Shown: positions 62,390 to 64,000 of the stretch, one piece after another
How positions within the stretch are numbered: the stretch's first letter is position 1
Layout: each line of letters starts with the position of its first letter
From: CAZFAP01 sp964516325
GTDB lineage: Bacteria; Auribacterota; JABMQX01
NCBI GenBank assembly: GCA_964516325.1
Contig: CAZFAP010000001.1
Span: forward strand, 1 to 64,000
Reading direction: 5' to 3'
DNA length: 64,000 bases
Notes under the pieces: model-generated
Database searches by the model: none
Seen by the model: only the letters and a program-made list of their open reading frames with translations
What the model was told of the DNA's origin: nothing
Made by a program: the position numbers and the translations under genes

Positions 62390-63778
62390 TCAGCAGGCTG
62401 ACATGTCCTCAACTTCCTCAATCGTCTTTGGGATTCTCTTGCCGAGCACTCTGTGCCCATCTTCCAATACCAAAACGTCATCTTCTATTCTTACGCCGCC
62501 GAAATCCCTATAGTTAAGAACCAAATCGTAGTTGATGAATTGCAACCATTTTCGTTCCGCTTTCCATCGGTCTATTAGCTCAGGGATGAAATAGACACCT
62601 GGCTCCACCGTTACTACAAACCCCGGCTTGAGCGCCTTAGCCAGCCTCAGCGACCGCCAGCCAAACTCGGGACGCCTCCGAATGGAATCGGTATAACCGA
62701 CGTAGTCCTCGCCGATGCCCTCCATATCATGGACATCGAGGCCCATCATGTGCCCCAAGCCGCAAGGGAAAAATAGGGTGTGCGCGCCCGCTTGCACAGC
62801 CTCTTCGGGGTTCCCTTTCATCAAGCCAAGGTCTATCAGGTCGCAGGCCAGAATCACGCAAGCAGTGCGATGGACATCTCTGAACTCAATGCCCGGTCTG
62901 ATTGCGTCAATGGCTTGCTCCTGCGCCCGCAGGACAATCTGATAGAGTTCCCTCTGTCTCTCGGTAAACCTCCCGCCAATGGCAATGGTTCTCGTAATGT
63001 CGCTCGCATAATGCAGGGGAGACTCTGCCCCGGAATCGTGAACAACAAGGTCGCCCTCTTTCAGAACATTTCCATGAAGGTGATTATGGAGTATTTGTCC
63101 CTGTCTTGAGAAGATGGTAGGGAAGGCAAGTCGCGCTTCCCTCGAGAGGGCAAGACCCTCGATGGCGCCCGCAATTTCCCTTTCATACATCTCGGGCCTC
63201 GAGGTTTTCATTGCGAGAGTATGCATCTCATAAGTAATATCGAGCGCCATCTCAATTTGCCGAATTTCCTCCACTGATTTTACTGACCTCTGCGCCACGA
63301 CAGCCTTGATTAAGGGCTCGGAGACGCAAGGGGGAATTGCCGCAGCGTCTATCCCCAGAAGCTGCTTGAGTCTCAGCACATTGTCCGGCCGGTACTGGGG
63401 AAGAAAATGAATCCTTCTCGCCTGATCAAGGGCTTTCTTCAGTCTTTCCTCGAGTTGACCACGCGGCGCGCTTTCATGGATTCCGACTTGCTCGCATCTT
63501 TCCTTCAAGCTCGCCTGCGGTCCCTTCCAGATAAGGTCGTCAATCGTCGGCTCGTCGCCAAATAGGGTCTCCGTCCCCTCCTGGACATCAAGGACGGCAG
63601 CAAGCCCCGGCGAGTCGAGTCCACAATAGTAGAGAAACGAGCTGTCCTGTCGAAAAGGGTATGGGTTGTCTCCGTAGTTCATGGGACTGTCGTCATGACC
63701 GAGTAGAAGGATCAGTCCTGCTTGTACAGCTCGCCTCAATCGCTCACGTCTTTCCATGTAAACGTTCGCAGGAAGCAC
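62390..63778 (-). CDS. pepP: M24 aminopeptidase P/Xaa-Pro dipeptidase (462 aa, GTG start)
   Basis: The creatinase-like N-domain (~1-170) precedes the pita-bread domain. The dimetal ligands are visible: Asp in VVHDSGAES, Asp in ASDITRT, His in CGLGHMMGLDVHD, Glu in TVEPGVYF and Glu in GVRIEDDVLV. It removes the residue before proline (X-Pro cleavage) or splits X-Pro dipeptides. In the hypDE cluster it likely frees proline or hydroxyproline from imported collagen-type peptides. The GTG at 63776-63778 lies within four bases of the symporter stop; an internal ATG (MERRERL) seven codons later is possible. Confidence 0.9.
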   Translation of the reverse strand: MLPANVYMERRERLRRAVQAGLILLLGHDDSPMNYGDNPYPFRQDSSFLYYCGLDSPGLAAVLDVQEGTETLFGDEPTIDDLIWKGPQASLKERCEQVGIHESAPRGQLEERLKKALDQARRIHFLPQYRPDNVLRLKQLLGIDAAAIPPCVSEPLIKAVVAQRSVKSVEEIRQIEMALDITYEMHTLAMKTSRPEMYEREIAGAIEGLALSREARLAFPTIFSRQGQILHNHLHGNVLKEGDLVVHDSGAESPLHYASDITRTIAIGGRFTERQRELYQIVLRAQEQAIDAIRPGIEFRDVHRTACVILACDLIDLGLMKGNPEEAVQAGAHTLFFPCGLGHMMGLDVHDMEGIGEDYVGYTDSIRRRPEFGWRSLRLAKALKPGFVVTVEPGVYFIPELIDRWKAERKWLQFINYDLVLNYRDFGGVRIEDDVLVLEDGHRVLGKRIPKTIEEVEDMSAC

Positions 63779-63781
63779 TTC

Positions 63782-64000
63782 CTATTCCTCTTTCACGGTT
63801 TGTCGGCGCCGGCTGACCAGGCTGACGACGATCAGAGCTGCCACGGACAAGGCAATTGCGGGCAATACAGCGTCCAATTCCATAATCGAAGCTGGAAGCC
63901 AACGCCTCAGGAATCGCATTTCCTTCCAAGCTAATGTGACCACCGTTCCGGAGGCGATGGAAGCTATGGCGCCTTGTTTTGTGGCGCCTTTCCAGAACAT
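63782..64000 (-). CDS. Sodium:solute symporter (SSS family), C-terminal part (cut by window edge)
   Basis: This frame reaches the right edge. The visible part reads KGATKQGAIASIASGTVVTLAWKE, a hydrophobic AVLPAIALSVAALIVVSLVS helix, then RRRQTVKEE. This is the usual end of SSS (PutP/pantothenate/proline) symporters, whose final helices carry GATKxGAIASI and LPAI motifs. Because hypD, hypE and an X-Pro peptidase follow in the same direction, it probably imports proline, hydroxyproline or short peptides. The conserved sodium site is outside the window. Confidence 0.72.
   Translation of the reverse strand: MFWKGATKQGAIASIASGTVVTLAWKEMRFLRRWLPASIMELDAVLPAIALSVAALIVVSLVSRRRQTVKEE

Overview
The window is bacterial, GC-rich and gene-dense, with frequent AGGAGG-type ribosome binding sites. 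It combines many secreted proteins carrying repeat (BACON-like, DUF5011-like, beta-helix, FG-GAP) domains, Tat-exported proteins, B12-radical SAM and glycyl-radical enzymes, and a large set of anaerobe-type oxygen-defence proteins (superoxide reductases, rubrerythrins, flavodiiron protein, 2-oxoacid:ferredoxin oxidoreductase). This suggests an anaerobic, polymer- and protein-degrading bacterium, perhaps of an uncultivated PVC/FCB-like lineage (Planctomycetota-, Sumerlaeota- or Hydrogenedentota-like). No rRNA or marker gene is present to settle the taxonomy.

Layout. (1) 1-394: start of a secreted GH127-like glycosidase, cut by the window edge. (2) 949-11874: a probable surface-polysaccharide region: asparagine synthase, hexapeptide acyltransferase, methyltransferase and a 1007-residue membrane protein in one minus-strand operon, then a second methyltransferase, a B12-binding radical SAM enzyme and a UPF0104/AglD-type membrane protein. 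(3) 12053-17449: a 1798-residue secreted protein with eight BACON-like repeats and a beta-helix. (4) 18117-22840: a DUF4160/DUF2442 pair, an Nramp-like transporter lacking the metal motif, a secreted glycosidase-like protein and a Tat-exported DUF362 protein. (5) 22916-25084: an ArsR-controlled ABC-2 exporter with a visible operator. (6) 25463-41658: nineteen consecutive plus-strand genes forming an oxygen/peroxide/iron defence island. (7) 41659-46398: a palindrome-rich, gene-poor stretch with a small Cys-rich protein, ApbE, tRNA-Leu(UAA), a frameshifted excisionase-like gene and a gutted transposase. (8) 46399-58956: secreted FG-GAP, DUF6807, Ig/DUF5011 and SGNH-like proteins, an S9 peptidase and an AmpG-like transporter. 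(9) 59119-64000: a hydroxyproline/prolyl-peptide catabolic cluster (HypD, its activase, an M24 peptidase and a sodium:solute symporter).

The defence island is the centrepiece. A PerR-type regulator with its own Fur/PerR box heads two superoxide reductases of different classes, an encapsulin shell with a small ferritin-like cargo bearing a TVGDM tail, rubrerythrin, two further rubrerythrin-like proteins, ferritin, a Tat-exported Fe/Mn superoxide dismutase, an octaheme HAO-like cytochrome, a flavodiiron protein and KorAB, which could supply reduced ferredoxin. Two members are unusual. One is a membrane-anchored thioredoxin-like protein whose reading frame crosses an in-frame UGA exactly where related proteins, as I recall them, carry cysteine (candidate selenocysteine). 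The other is a thiol peroxidase fused to a three-helix membrane domain, with a strong internal ribosome binding site and ATG at the fusion point. A second theme is gene remodelling of secreted proteins: a kinase glycine-loop start fused directly to Ig-like domains, and a beta-helix protein whose helix is missing, both close to DUF5011 repeat arrays.
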